A DNA stretch of 64,000 bases from Halomicrobium katesii DSM 19301 (GCF_000379085.1 NZ_KB905378.1:2237699-2301698), one strand, 5' to 3'. Shown: positions 54,255 to 63,915, counted from the first letter of the stretch. Notes: generated by a model from the letters alone, not told the origin. Numbers and translations: made by a program.

Positions 54255-55187
54255 TCACCACTTCACCGCCCCGTAGAGATAGCCCAGCCCCACGACGCCC
54301 GTGAACACGAACAGCATCGCGAGCTGGACGACGGCCGCGAGCGACGGCTCGGTGCGGAGACCGCGGAGCCGTCGCGGCGTCGCGACGAACAGCAACGTGG
54401 CGAGGTAGTCCGACTCCGTGCTGTCGGTCTCCGGCACGAGCACTTCGAGTCCGCGCTTGGAGTAGCCCTGCCAGAATGCCCGATCGAGGAGCCACCCGAG
54501 CTCCGTCCGGTAGTCGAAGATCTTGTGGGCGACGATCGCGTCAGGCGTGTAGTACATCCCGCGGCCGTACTCGGCCTGGAGTCGCGCACAGAGCTCGGTC
54601 TCTTCGCCCTGGAGGTTCTTGTCGCCGGTCCGACCGCCGATCTCGGGCTCGAAGCCGCCGAGGTCTTCGAGGACCGACCGCCGGAACGACATGTTCCCGC
54701 CGTAGGTGTTGCGTACCTCGCCGCCGGCCGAGGCGTCGTCGGCCGGCCCGAACGTCGGCGGCGTCACGCCGATCAGCCAGTAGAACTCGGCGGGCAGATA
54801 GTCGGGCTCGTCGGCGACCCACTCCGGGACGAGTCGCCCCCCGACCGCCGGCACGTCGCGCTCCTCGTACACCGAGACCAGCGCTTCGAGCCACCGCTCG
54901 TCGGCGATCACGTCGTCGTCGGTGAACGCGACTACGTCCCCGCTGGCGGCGTCGAGGCCGCGGTTTCGACTGACTGCGAGCCCGCGGTTCTCCTCGTTGC
55001 AGACGATCTGTACGTCCGCTCGGTCGCCGAAGCGGTCCTCGATGGCCCCACAGACCGCGTCGCTCCCGTCCGAGACCAACACGAGTTCCACGTCGTCGTA
55101 CGTCCCAGCGAACACGCTCTCGACCGCCTCAACGAAGTGATCGAAGCGGTCCATCGCGTGCAGACAGATCACGACCGAGACGCGCAT
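54255..55187 (-). CDS. GT2-family glycosyltransferase with C-terminal helices
   Basis: 310 aa GT-A fold. VVICLHAMDRFDHFVEAVES, LVSDGSD (first Asp motif), VAFTDDDVIAD (D-x-D metal motif) and GGNMSFRRSVLEDLGGF (acceptor loop), ending GEETELCARL (E-D-like catalytic). One or two hydrophobic segments (about 275-308) tether it, as in AglE/AglG/AglI of Haloferax. It is the first gene of the minus-strand glycosyltransferase run nearest AglB. Confidence 0.88.
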   Translation of the reverse strand: MRVSVVICLHAMDRFDHFVEAVESVFAGTYDDVELVLVSDGSDAVCGAIEDRFGDRADVQIVCNEENRGLAVSRNRGLDAASGDVVAFTDDDVIADERWLEALVSVYEERDVPAVGGRLVPEWVADEPDYLPAEFYWLIGVTPPTFGPADDASAGGEVRNTYGGNMSFRRSVLEDLGGFEPEIGGRTGDKNLQGEETELCARLQAEYGRGMYYTPDAIVAHKIFDYRTELGWLLDRAFWQGYSKRGLEVLVPETDSTESDYLATLLFVATPRRLRGLRTEPSLAAVVQLAMLFVFTGVVGLGYLYGAVKW

Positions 55188-55363
55188 GCAGAGTTCTGTC
55201 CCGCCTCGTCGCATAGGCGTTTTCATTGCTCGATCCCGGGTCGTCGGCGACGAAGCTGCCGTCGAGCGAGTCACCGAGAACGGCCGCTGGCGGACGGCAG
55301 ACGACGGTTTCTGGCAGCGGCGACGGCGCGACGACAACCGCCCTGCCGCACCCATATGACAAG

Positions 55364-55371
55364 GCTTATGC
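55364..55371 (+). promoter_or_regulatory. TATA box of aglB
   Basis: GCTTATGC about 29 nt before the aglB ATG, consistent with a leaderless transcript. Confidence 0.45.
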
Positions 55372-55395
55372 GCGCGATGGCAATTCGTTCGGCTA

Positions 55396-58300
55396 ATGAG
55401 TCAATGGCGGGGCCGCCTCGAAGACAGCGATGAGCTCGAGCGGGCCGTCGACTTGGTGCAGCAGTACTACCACCTCGCTTTCGGCGCCCTCCTCCTCGGG
55501 TTCACACTGTGGAATCGTGTCCGACCGTGGAACAACTACATCGTCGACGGTGAAGTGCTGTTCAACGGGAACGACGCCTGGTATCACTACCGCTCGACGG
55601 CCTACACCGTCCGCAACTGGCCACAGACCATGCCGTTCGACCCCTGGACGTACTTCCCCCAGGGGACCGACGTGGGTCAGTTCGGCACCCTGTTCGACCA
55701 GTTGCTCGCGACCGTCGCACTGGTCGTCGGGCTCGGATCGCCAAGCGACAACACGATCCGACTCGTCGTGCTGTTCGCACCCGCGGTGTTCGCGGTGCTG
55801 ACGGGGATCCCCACGTACGTCATCGGCCGTCGGCTCGGCGGTCGTGCCGGCGGTGTGGTCGCACTGGCCGTGTTCGCACTCTCTGCGGGCTCGATCCTCC
55901 AGCGGAGCATGGTCGGCTTCTCGGACCACCACATCGCGGAGGTGCTCTTCCAGACGCTGGGCGTCCTCGGCGTGATGGTCGCCGTGACGGTCGCCCGCCG
56001 GGACCGGCCGGTCTACGAGCAGTTCCTCGACAGGGACTTCGAGGGGCTCCGGAGCACGCTCGTCTGGAGCGCGCTCGCGGGCGTCGCGATCACGCTGTAC
56101 CTGTGGGTCTGGCCCTTCGGCGTCCTCCTGCTGGGCATCGTCGGCGTCTACCTGCTCTTCCAGCTGACGATCGAGTTCGTCCGCGGCGAGAGCCCGGAAC
56201 ACACGGCGATCGCCGGTGCCGTCGCGCTGGGCGTGACCGGTGTCCTGATGTTCATCCCGATCACCGCCGCCGAGTTCAGGGTCGGCGTCTTCTCGCTGCT
56301 GCACCCGACGCTCGCGTTCGGCGTCGCCGCCGGCTGCGTGTTCATGGCCTGGCTGGCACGCTTCTGGGACGACCACGACATCGACACGGTGTTCTATCCG
56401 CTGACGATCCTGAGTATCCTCGTCGTCGGTGTCGTCTTCGCACAGCTCGCGACTCCGGGCATCTACGATCTGTTCGCCCGGAACCTGGTCCGGATCTTCG
56501 GCGGCGTTCTCGGTATCGGGCCGTCCGCGACGGCCGGGACGATCGGCGAGATCACGCCGATGCGCCGGCCAGCGATCGCACTGTTCCAGATGCACGGCTT
56601 CGCGACGTTCATCGCACTCGCTGCCGGGGCTCTCGTCGTCGTTCGGAACCTGATCGGCTCGAAGGTCGAGCCCCAGCAGCTCCTCGTCGTGGTCTGGGCG
56701 GCGTTCGTCACGGCCGCCGCGATCACGCAAGCGCGGTTCGCCTACTACCTCGCAGTGCCGATCGGCGGACTGACGGCCTACGCGGTCGGTGCCGTGCTCC
56801 GATACCTCGCTGACGGCGACCGTTCGATCGTCGACGGCGACGGCATCAACGTCGAGACGTACCAGGTCCTCACCGTCGCCGCGATCGCCGTCCTCGTCGT
56901 CGCACCGATGGTCGCGGTCGCGTCGCCCACTAACATCGACCGATACGACAGTCCCGGTCCGGGTATCGAGGGCTGGAGCGACGGACTCGACTGGATGGAG
57001 GGCAACACGCCCGAGGAGGGGACGTTCGGCGGTGCCTCGAACGAACTCGACCACTACGGAACCTTCCCGAACGTCGGCGACTTCGAGTACGAAGACGGTC
57101 AGTACGGCGTCCTCTCGTGGTGGGACTACGGCCACTGGATAACCGCCCAGGGCCAGCGGATTCCGACCGCCAACCCGTTCCAGCAGGGTGCCACCGAGGC
57201 CGCGAACTTCCTGCTGGCCCCCAACGAGACCCAGGCCAACGACGCGCTCGACACGGTGAGCGAGAACGACTCGGAGGCCGAGACCCGGTACGTCGCCGTC
57301 GACTGGAAGATGGCCGAGACCAACGGCAACGTCGGCGGGAAGTTCTTCGCGCCGCCGAACTTCTACGACGTGTCGGAGGTCAGCCAGCAGGACTACTACA
57401 GCCCGGTCTACTCCAGTCGCGCACAGTCGCTCCGGGGCGCGTCGTTTGTCCACCAGCGACAGGCCTACTACAACAGCACGGTGGTGCGTCTCTACCGCTA
57501 CCACGGTAGCGCCGTCGAGCCACAGCCGATCGGCGTCGACTGGGAACCGAGCACGCTACAGAACCGACAGGTCGCACAGGTCGACGGCCAGCGGGCGATC
57601 TTCCAGACCCAGACGATGGAAGAAGCACGCGCGTACACGGCCAACGACTCCACGTCGAGCGTCGGCGGGATCGGTGCGCTCCCGTCCGAACGCGTCCCCG
57701 CGATGGAACACTACCGACTCGTCGGCACCAGCGAGCAGTCCGCGACGGCGAGCGGTCAGTACAACCGCGGTCTGCTACAGTCCGCCGCAGCCTCGGGACT
57801 GGGCTATCAGCGCGTCAACAGTACCGCGGAGTGTACGTCTGACGTGACACTTCGGGTCGCAGAGTCCGGCCCGGGACAGATCGCGTGTCTGCCGGAAGGC
57901 ATCGAACAGCAGGTCTTCCACGACACGGCCCCGCAGTGGCTGAAGGTCTTCGAGCGCGTTCCCGGTGCGACCGTCGAGGGAACCGGCCCCGAGAACGCGA
58001 CCGTGCAGGCGACCGTCGAGATGTACAACCCCGCCTCCGACGAGACGTTCACCTACACCCAACAGACGCGAACGAACGACGACGGGACGTTCACGATGAC
58101 CGTCCCGTACTCGACGACCGGATACGACGAGTTCGGACCGGACAACGGCTACACGAACGTCTCGGTCAGAGCCAACAGCAGCTACCAGTTCCGTGCCGGT
58201 AGCGTCGACAACGGCACGCTCACCCAGTGGAGCGGAACGACCGACGTCTCGGAGGGACAGGTGCTTGGCGTCGACGAGGAGCCGGCCGAAGTCGAGATGA

Positions 58301-58467
58301 ACAGCTCGGAGGTCGATCTCTCGCCGTCCGAGAACGAGACCGACGGAACGAACACGACCAGCGACACCGGAAACTCCGAGACGACCGACGGCTCAGAGAC
58401 GACCGACGAGACGACGACGGCGACGCCCGAGCAGGAGACGGACACCGCGACCGAGAGCGGCAACTGA
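55396..58467 (+). CDS. aglB: Oligosaccharyltransferase AglB
   Basis: 1023 aa. About 13 helices fill the first 530 residues. GNDAWYHYRS (D60) belongs to the first external loop with catalytic acidic residues. WWDYG (residues 575-579) is the signature of the STT3/PglB/AglB sequon-binding site. A long surface domain follows, then a Thr/Glu/Ser-rich tail from about residue 965. It transfers the dolichol-linked glycan to Asn-X-Ser/Thr of S-layer and other surface proteins. Its glycosyltransferases and flippase lie just upstream. Confidence 0.96.
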   Translation: MSQWRGRLEDSDELERAVDLVQQYYHLAFGALLLGFTLWNRVRPWNNYIVDGEVLFNGNDAWYHYRSTAYTVRNWPQTMPFDPWTYFPQGTDVGQFGTLFDQLLATVALVVGLGSPSDNTIRLVVLFAPAVFAVLTGIPTYVIGRRLGGRAGGVVALAVFALSAGSILQRSMVGFSDHHIAEVLFQTLGVLGVMVAVTVARRDRPVYEQFLDRDFEGLRSTLVWSALAGVAITLYLWVWPFGVLLLGIVGVYLLFQLTIEFVRGESPEHTAIAGAVALGVTGVLMFIPITAAEFRVGVFSLLHPTLAFGVAAGCVFMAWLARFWDDHDIDTVFYPLTILSILVVGVVFAQLATPGIYDLFARNLVRIFGGVLGIGPSATAGTIGEITPMRRPAIALFQMHGFATFIALAAGALVVVRNLIGSKVEPQQLLVVVWAAFVTAAAITQARFAYYLAVPIGGLTAYAVGAVLRYLADGDRSIVDGDGINVETYQVLTVAAIAVLVVAPMVAVASPTNIDRYDSPGPGIEGWSDGLDWMEGNTPEEGTFGGASNELDHYGTFPNVGDFEYEDGQYGVLSWWDYGHWITAQGQRIPTANPFQQGATEAANFLLAPNETQANDALDTVSENDSEAETRYVAVDWKMAETNGNVGGKFFAPPNFYDVSEVSQQDYYSPVYSSRAQSLRGASFVHQRQAYYNSTVVRLYRYHGSAVEPQPIGVDWEPSTLQNRQVAQVDGQRAIFQTQTMEEARAYTANDSTSSVGGIGALPSERVPAMEHYRLVGTSEQSATASGQYNRGLLQSAAASGLGYQRVNSTAECTSDVTLRVAESGPGQIACLPEGIEQQVFHDTAPQWLKVFERVPGATVEGTGPENATVQATVEMYNPASDETFTYTQQTRTNDDGTFTMTVPYSTTGYDEFGPDNGYTNVSVRANSSYQFRAGSVDNGTLTQWSGTTDVSEGQVLGVDEEPAEVEMNSSEVDLSPSENETDGTNTTSDTGNSETTDGSETTDETTTATPEQETDTATESGN

Positions 58468-58525
58468 CGCGGAGCCGCCGGACGGGACCGGCACGCTCAT
58501 TATTCTCTGGCACCACCGTGACGGT

Positions 58526-58705
58526 ATGACGAAACTCGTCCCGCCCTCGGAGCGGACGTGCGAACGCTGCGGTCGTCACGACGTCTGGGACGACGAGACC
58601 GACTCGTGGCAGATCGTGGTCGACGGCGAGCAAAAGGAGGCCGGCAACCCCTTCTGTCTCCACGAGTGGGACATCAACGGCAGTTACAGTCCGCTGGCCG
58701 AGTGA
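58526..58705 (+). CDS. Small zinc-finger protein
   Basis: 59 aa, starting MTKLVPPSERTCERCGRHDVWDD. C-E-R-C supplies two ligands and F-C-L-H-E-W near residue 46 two more, a C2CH-type site. The ending DINGSYSPLAE is a pattern I have seen in haloarchaeal small proteins. It directly follows aglB in the same direction. Confidence 0.7.
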   Translation: MTKLVPPSERTCERCGRHDVWDDETDSWQIVVDGEQKEAGNPFCLHEWDINGSYSPLAE

Positions 58706-58717
58706 ACGGCCGCGGCG

Positions 58718-59182
58718 TCACTCGTCGCCGAACTCCGGCAGGTCGTCCGGCAGGTCCGGGTCGGTCTGCCAGTCGACGTAATCGGCCTTGAGCGTCTCGC
58801 TGACCGTCCGTCCCAGCTCGGCCATGCCGGCGTTGATCCCCGAGACGGTGTCCCAGGAGTCCAGATCCGGGTGCAGCGATCGTTCTCGCCAGTCCTCGGG
58901 CAGTCCCGGGGCGTGGTACCCCACCCGCTGTGCGAAGTCGTCCCAGAAGAAGTCGAACTGCTCGACGAGATCCAGTTCGCTGACGATCTCGAACGCCGTC
59001 TCGTCGAGGTCGCTCGTCTCGGCCCACTCCGTGAACGCCTGCTCCCAGGCACCGTCCTGCAAGAACGTCTCCAGTTCTTCGCGCCGGTACTCGCTCGTGT
59101 CCACGTCGACGTCGTCGTAGTCGCTGGCGTCGACGGCGGTGTCGAGCTCGGGCGGTGCCGGCGGGTCTACGTCCAGTGGCAT
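58718..59182 (-). CDS. Conserved acidic hypothetical protein
   Basis: 154 aa, helical and acidic. EWAETSDLDETAFEIVSELDLVEQFDFFWDDFAQRVGYHAPG is the most distinctive block. No metal-ligand or membrane motif is seen. The gene is convergent with the zinc-finger gene and divergent from the next spacer. I do not recognise a domain. Confidence 0.65.
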   Translation of the reverse strand: MPLDVDPPAPPELDTAVDASDYDDVDVDTSEYRREELETFLQDGAWEQAFTEWAETSDLDETAFEIVSELDLVEQFDFFWDDFAQRVGYHAPGLPEDWRERSLHPDLDSWDTVSGINAGMAELGRTVSETLKADYVDWQTDPDLPDDLPEFGDE

Positions 59183-59310
59183 GACTGGGCGTTCGTCTGG
59201 TTGTCGTATAAGCGTGTGCCGTCGAGGACTGCGACGCTGGGACGGGCGGTGGCGAGTATTCGGACGGCTGTCGGTGACTTCGACACGCCGACGCGGGTCC
59301 GTGCGTCGAG

Positions 59311-59586
59311 CTACGCGGTGACGTACTGAGACTCCCAGTCCTGGCGGGCGTTGAGCTCGCGCTTGCCGCGACTGGTCAGGGCGTAGAAGTTCGTTCGCCG
59401 GTCGCGCTGTCCCTTTTCGACCATCCCCTTCTCGACGAGCGTGTCGAGGTTCGGATACAGGCGTCCGTGGTTCACATCGCTCTCGTAGTACTTTTCGAGC
59501 TCGTCTTTGATCGCGAGCCCGTGTGGTTCGTCCAGTCCTGCGATGACGTACAGCAAGTCACGCTGAAATCCAGTCAGATCGTACAT
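59311..59586 (-). CDS. PadR-family transcriptional regulator
   Basis: 91 aa winged helix. LTGFQRDLLYVIAGLDEPHGLAIKDELEKYYESDVNHGRLYPNL is the PadR N-terminal HTH, with NHGRLYPNLDTLVEKG as the recognition helix. RRTNFYALTSRGKREL is the wing. The C-terminal dimer helices are short, as in many haloarchaeal PadR proteins. A TATA-like GATATATC (59613-59620) lies about 30 bp upstream of the start. Confidence 0.85.
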   Translation of the reverse strand: MYDLTGFQRDLLYVIAGLDEPHGLAIKDELEKYYESDVNHGRLYPNLDTLVEKGMVEKGQRDRRTNFYALTSRGKRELNARQDWESQYVTA

Positions 59587-59844
59587 CGAACTCGAACGTA
59601 TATTGAAAACCCCGATATATCACGTTTTCTGGGATGTTCGAAAGTCACTAACCACAATGTAATCGCAAGCCGTCTGGTAATTTTGCGAACTACCGTGCGG
59701 AAAGCAATAGTGTTAGATGAGAACGAGGTTCTCCGTGATAGTTCGATCCAGTGAATAGTCCTCGTTCCGACAGGTGACCTGACGGCCGACCGACAGTCGT
59801 GACCGACAGAAACGCATAACAGTGGCCGCCGTGTAGCCGGCGTG

Positions 59845-61416
59845 ATGACCGACCGCGCCGAGACCACGCGTAATCTGCCACAGGGGGGTGGTGGCGAGGG
59901 GCGTGTGACGGTAGTAGGGACGGCACACGTCTCACAGGATAGTGTCGAGGAAGTCGAACGGACGATCGAGGACGAACAGCCCGACGTGGTCGCCGTCGAG
60001 CTGGACGAGGGTCGCTACAGGCAGATGAAAGGCGAGACGCCGGAGGACCTCGACGCCGGTGATCTGCTTCGGGGGAACACGGTCTTTCAGTTTCTGGCCT
60101 ACTGGATGCTGTCGTACGTCCAGACGCGACTGGGCGATCGCTTCGACGTGAGTCCCGGTGCAGACATGATGGCCGCAGTCGAGACGGCCGAACGCAACGG
60201 TCTGGGGGTCGCACTCGTCGACCGCGACATCCAGATGACGGTCCAGCGGTTCTGGGCGCGCCTCTCTTTCTGGGAGAAGCTCTCGCTCGTCGGCGCTCTC
60301 TTCGCTGGCATGGGCGACTCTCGCACCGTCGGCCTCTCGATCGGCCTCACGATCGGGGTGCTGGTGAGCGTCGTCGTCGAGTCGACGATCGGTCCGCTCG
60401 TGGTTCCGGCCGGGAACTGGCTCGGCAGTTCGCTCCCGCTCGTCGGTGGGCTCGGCGGCCTGGGCGTCGCCGTCGCAGACGGGCTCGTCGTCGCGCTCGG
60501 CGTCGCACTGGTGGTCGGGATCCCGGTGCTCGCACTGTTGACCCGTGCCAGCGGCGGCGAAGAGTACGAGGAGTTCGACCCCGCCGAACTCACCGACGTG
60601 GACGTCGTGACGGCGATGATGGAGGAGTTTCGCCAGTTCTCGCCGGGCGGTGCGGAGGCCCTGATCGACGAGCGCGACGCCTACATCGCACACAACCTCG
60701 TGGACCTCCGTGACGCCGGCTACCACGTCGTCGCTATTGTCGGTGCCGGCCACCGCGCGGGGATCGAACGCTACCTCGATCACCCCGAGGAACTGCCGCC
60801 GGAGTCCTCGCTGGTCGGTCGGGAAACCGGCGGCTGGTTCTCGCCGTACAAGCTCTTTGGTTACCTCTTTACGCTTGGCTTCCTGGTCTTTTTCCTCCTG
60901 CTGGCGATGGCAGTCTACACCGGCGTGCCGGGGGCCTCCAGCGAGTTCCTGTTCACGCTGTTCGGGACGTGGTTCCTCGTCAACGGAATCGTCGCCGCGG
61001 CCCTGGCCCGACTCGCCGGCGCTCACTGGTCGAGCTCCGCCGTCGGCGGCGCGGTCGCGTGGCTCACGAGCGTCAATCCGCTGCTCGCGCCCGGGTGGTT
61101 CGCGGGCTACATCGAGTTGCGATACGTCAACGTCAACGTCGGCGACATCAGCACGCTCAACGAGATCCTCGACGACGAGCAGGCCCCGCTGTCCGACATC
61201 TTCCAGCGGCTCCGGGCGGTGCCCCTGTTCAGACTCATCCTCATCGTCGCGATGACCAACGTCGGGAGCATGATCGCGAGCGCGCTGTTCGCGACGACGC
61301 TGCTGCCGATCATCGCGGCCGGCGCACCGAACATCAACGGCGTCGACGGCGTCGTTCGGCTCATGATCCAGGGCGCACGGAACAGCGCCGACCTGCTGTG
61401 GGGGCTGGTGCGATGA
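59845..61416 (+). CDS. TraB/GumN-family membrane protein
   Basis: 523 aa. VTVVGTAHVSQDSVEEVERTI is the first catalytic-like GTAH motif and DVVAVELDEGRYRQM the second (E-x-D/E-R). VALVDRDI and ARDAYIAHNL-like (DERDAYIAHNLVDLRD) contribute further conserved residues, as in TIKI/EreA-like metalloprotease folds. Several helices follow the soluble domain. Its stop overlaps the M50 gene's start, so the two are coupled, perhaps as a two-step proteolysis system (inference). Confidence 0.85.
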   Translation: MTDRAETTRNLPQGGGGEGRVTVVGTAHVSQDSVEEVERTIEDEQPDVVAVELDEGRYRQMKGETPEDLDAGDLLRGNTVFQFLAYWMLSYVQTRLGDRFDVSPGADMMAAVETAERNGLGVALVDRDIQMTVQRFWARLSFWEKLSLVGALFAGMGDSRTVGLSIGLTIGVLVSVVVESTIGPLVVPAGNWLGSSLPLVGGLGGLGVAVADGLVVALGVALVVGIPVLALLTRASGGEEYEEFDPAELTDVDVVTAMMEEFRQFSPGGAEALIDERDAYIAHNLVDLRDAGYHVVAIVGAGHRAGIERYLDHPEELPPESSLVGRETGGWFSPYKLFGYLFTLGFLVFFLLLAMAVYTGVPGASSEFLFTLFGTWFLVNGIVAAALARLAGAHWSSSAVGGAVAWLTSVNPLLAPGWFAGYIELRYVNVNVGDISTLNEILDDEQAPLSDIFQRLRAVPLFRLILIVAMTNVGSMIASALFATTLLPIIAAGAPNINGVDGVVRLMIQGARNSADLLWGLVR

Positions 61417-62054
61417 ACGTCCGCTTCAGCGAGCGCGAACTCAAGGACCTCCTGATCGCGTGGCTCGCGCTGGGTCTCGCCTTCGCGATCTTCATCAACT
61501 ACGACATGGTCCAGGGCTTGCTCGCCGGCCGGCCGCCGAACCCGGCTGCGATCGTCGGGGCGCTGGCGGTGAGTCTGTTCACCGCAGGGATCGGCTTCCT
61601 GTTGCACGAACTCGCACACAAGGTCGTCGCGGTCCGGTTCGGCCAGATCGCGGAGTTTCGCGCCGACTACAACATGCTGTTCCTGGCCGTCGTCAGCGCG
61701 CTGGCCGGCTTCCTCTTTGCTGCGCCGGGCGCGGTCCACCACCGCGGTCGGATCTCCGAGCGAGAGAACGGGCTGATCGCACTCGCCGGCCCCGTGACCA
61801 ACGTCGCCCTCGCGCTGGTGTTCGTCGTCCCGCTGGTCGTCGCCTGGTTCGGGCTCTTCGGGGGCCTCCTGTTCGAGTTGGCGGCGCTCGGCGTCTCGAT
61901 CAACCTGTTGCTCGCGGGCTTCAACATGATCCCGTTCGGTCCCCTCGACGGCAAGAAGGTCCTGGCCTGGAGCAAGCCGGTCTACGCCGTCGTCGCCGCG
62001 CCGATGCTCCTGCTGGGGGTCTTCGTGCTCCTCGCCGGCGTTCCCGGACTGTAG
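61413..62054 (+). CDS. Site-2-protease-like M50 metalloprotease
   Basis: 213 aa with five or six helices. The zinc motif H-E-x-x-H is LLHELAHKV within an early helix (about residue 64-72). The second metal ligand is in FNMIPFGPLDGKKVLAW (N-x-x-P-x-x-x-L-D-G). The family cleaves membrane proteins inside the bilayer. No PDZ or CBS domain is present. It is translationally coupled (ATGA) to the TraB protein. Confidence 0.9.
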   Translation: MNVRFSERELKDLLIAWLALGLAFAIFINYDMVQGLLAGRPPNPAAIVGALAVSLFTAGIGFLLHELAHKVVAVRFGQIAEFRADYNMLFLAVVSALAGFLFAAPGAVHHRGRISERENGLIALAGPVTNVALALVFVVPLVVAWFGLFGGLLFELAALGVSINLLLAGFNMIPFGPLDGKKVLAWSKPVYAVVAAPMLLLGVFVLLAGVPGL

Positions 62055-62107
62055 TCCGGTCCCACGGAAACGGTGGTCTTTTGCTCTCGGCCCGCCCGCT
62101 CTCGCAT

Positions 62108-63097
62108 ATGACCGACGACAGCGACGACGAGGAGGGGCTGACATACGCGGACAGCGGCGTCGACATCGACGCCAGCGAAGCCGCGACGGCGGCGCTCATC
62201 GGAGCGGCCGGCGAGTTCGAGGGCGACTACGCGGGCCTGGTCGACATCGGCGACCAGTACCTCGCGCTGGCGACCGACGGCGTCGGCACCAAGCTCCTCG
62301 TCGCCGAAGCGATCGACGACTACTCGACGATCGGTATCGACTGCATCGCGATGAACGTCAACGATCTCGTAGCGACGGGGGTCGAACCGGTCGCGTTCGT
62401 CGACTACCTCGCAGTCGAGGAGCCGGACGACGAGGAGTCCGAGCAGATCGGGGCCGGACTGCGCGAGGGTGCCAAGCGGGGCGACGTGGCACTGGTCGGC
62501 GGCGAGACCGCCGTGATGCCGGACGTGATCAAGGGGCTAGACATCGCCGGCACCTGTGCCGGACTCGCGCCCAAGGACGCGGTCTTCCCCGGCGAAGCCG
62601 AGCCCGGCGACGCGATCGTCGGCTGGCCCTCGGCCGGGATCCACTCCAACGGTCTCACCCTCGCTCGCGAGGCCGTCACCGCGAACCACGAGTACACCGA
62701 CGACTACCCCCACGATCCCGAGCAGACGATCGCCGAGGCACTGTTGACGCCGACCCGAATCTACACCGACCTGCTGGGTCCGCTCCGGGACGCCGAGACC
62801 CACGCCGCGGCCCACGTGACCGGGGGTGGCTGGACGAACCTCACCCGGATGGGCGAGCACCGCTACGAGATCACCGACCTGTTCGACGCTCAGCCGATCT
62901 TCGAGTTCGTCCAGTCGGAGGGCTCGGTCTCCGACGAGGAGATGCACCGGACCTTCAACATGGGGACCGGGTTCGTGGCCGCGATGCCGGAAAGCGCCGC
63001 CGAGACCGTCGTCGAGGCGACCGACGGGCGCATCATCGGCGAGGTCACGGACGGAGAGGGCTGTGTCGCCGTCCGCGGGCTAGAGCTGACCGGCTGA
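62108..63097 (+). CDS. purM: Phosphoribosylformylglycinamidine cyclo-ligase
   Basis: 329 aa. TYADSGVDIDASEAAT starts the AIRS fold. DGVGTKLLVAEAID, DCIAMNVNDLVATGVEPVAF, GGETAVMPD and HVTGGGWTNLTRM are diagnostic. It makes aminoimidazole ribonucleotide in step 5 of purine synthesis. It is alone in direction and has no other pur gene next to it. Confidence 0.95.
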   Translation: MTDDSDDEEGLTYADSGVDIDASEAATAALIGAAGEFEGDYAGLVDIGDQYLALATDGVGTKLLVAEAIDDYSTIGIDCIAMNVNDLVATGVEPVAFVDYLAVEEPDDEESEQIGAGLREGAKRGDVALVGGETAVMPDVIKGLDIAGTCAGLAPKDAVFPGEAEPGDAIVGWPSAGIHSNGLTLAREAVTANHEYTDDYPHDPEQTIAEALLTPTRIYTDLLGPLRDAETHAAAHVTGGGWTNLTRMGEHRYEITDLFDAQPIFEFVQSEGSVSDEEMHRTFNMGTGFVAAMPESAAETVVEATDGRIIGEVTDGEGCVAVRGLELTG

Positions 63098-63107
63098 GCG
63101 GGGCCAA

Positions 63108-63260
63108 CTACCGCTCGATCTCCTGCTCTCGCGGTTCGTTCGCGACGAGTCGCAACTGGAGGGCCTCGCGGAGGTGATATCTGATGCGATCGTCGTCGGC
63201 AATTTCGAGCGCCGTTTCGAGCTGCCGGTGCAGTCTGTCGTCGTCGGGACGAACCGTCAT
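63108..63260 (-). CDS. Small helical acidic protein
   Basis: 50 aa starting MTVRPDDDRLHRQLETALEIADDD and ending REQEIER. Two amphipathic helices are predicted, RLHRQLETALEIA and IRYHLREALQLRLV. It is typical of small haloarchaeal helical-bundle proteins of unknown role. It converges with purM. Confidence 0.6.
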   Translation of the reverse strand: MTVRPDDDRLHRQLETALEIADDDRIRYHLREALQLRLVANEPREQEIER

Positions 63261-63341
63261 TGCTACTCTGGACGCGACGGGGCTACAAAAGGGACTCCGA
63301 CCGTTCAGCCGAGTATACGGCGACTAACGCCCCAAGACCCG

Positions 63342-63884
63342 CTAGCTCACGTGGGCCGCGATGTCGGCTTCGGTGATGATGCCGACCGTCTCGCCGGCGT
63401 CGACGACGAGGACGGCGTCGTTGTGCGTCAGGTAGGCGTCGATCTCGTCGATCGTCGCGTCGGTCTCGACGGTCGCGATCGACTCGTGCATCACGTCGGC
63501 GACCGGGAGGTCGCCCACGTTCTCGCGGTCGTGCTGGATGATGTCGGAGTGGCCGATCAGGCCGACGGGGGTGCCGTCACGGACGACCGGCACCTGCGAG
63601 TACTTGCCCTCGTCGAGGATGTCCTGGGTCTCGCGGACGGAGTCGTCCGGTGCGACGCTGTGGACCGGGGCGTTCATCAGCTCGTCGGCTCGGAGAATGC
63701 CGCCTTCGGCCTCTTCGAGGGCGTTGACGATCCGTCGAAGCGTCGAGAGCCGCGGGTCCACGTCGCCGCCCTCGATCCGTGCGATCAGCGGCTGTGATAC
63801 GTCTGCCCGGTCCGCGAGTTTGCTCTGGGTCAGGCCAAGCTCGGTCCGCCGTTCCCGCAGATCGTCGGGCGTCGGAAGCTCCAT
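63342..63884 (-). CDS. XRE-type HTH plus CBS-pair regulator
   Basis: 180 aa. Residues 1 to about 60 are a Cro/C1-type helix-turn-helix (LRERRTELGLTQSKLADRADVSQPLIARIEGG). Two CBS repeats follow (APVHSVAPDDSVRETQDIL... and ESIATVETDATIDEID...), usually a nucleotide (ATP, AMP or SAM) binding pair. Such fusions act as metabolite-responsive regulators in archaea. The gene is autoregulation-compatible: it has a TATA in a short spacer. Confidence 0.88.
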   Translation of the reverse strand: MELPTPDDLRERRTELGLTQSKLADRADVSQPLIARIEGGDVDPRLSTLRRIVNALEEAEGGILRADELMNAPVHSVAPDDSVRETQDILDEGKYSQVPVVRDGTPVGLIGHSDIIQHDRENVGDLPVADVMHESIATVETDATIDEIDAYLTHNDAVLVVDAGETVGIITEADIAAHVS

Positions 63885-63904
63885 ATCTCCAATTACTTAC
63901 GGTA

Positions 63905-63915
63905 ATATATAAAAA
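63905..63915 (-). promoter_or_regulatory. TATA box of the CBS-HTH gene
   Basis: TTTATATATT on the minus strand, about 26 nt before the ATG at 63884. It is the best TATA in the window. Confidence 0.5.

Noticed and set aside
55393-57504. 703-aa minus-strand frame over aglB
   Set aside because: AglB on the plus strand carries WWDYG and membrane helices. The antisense frame is a compositional artefact.
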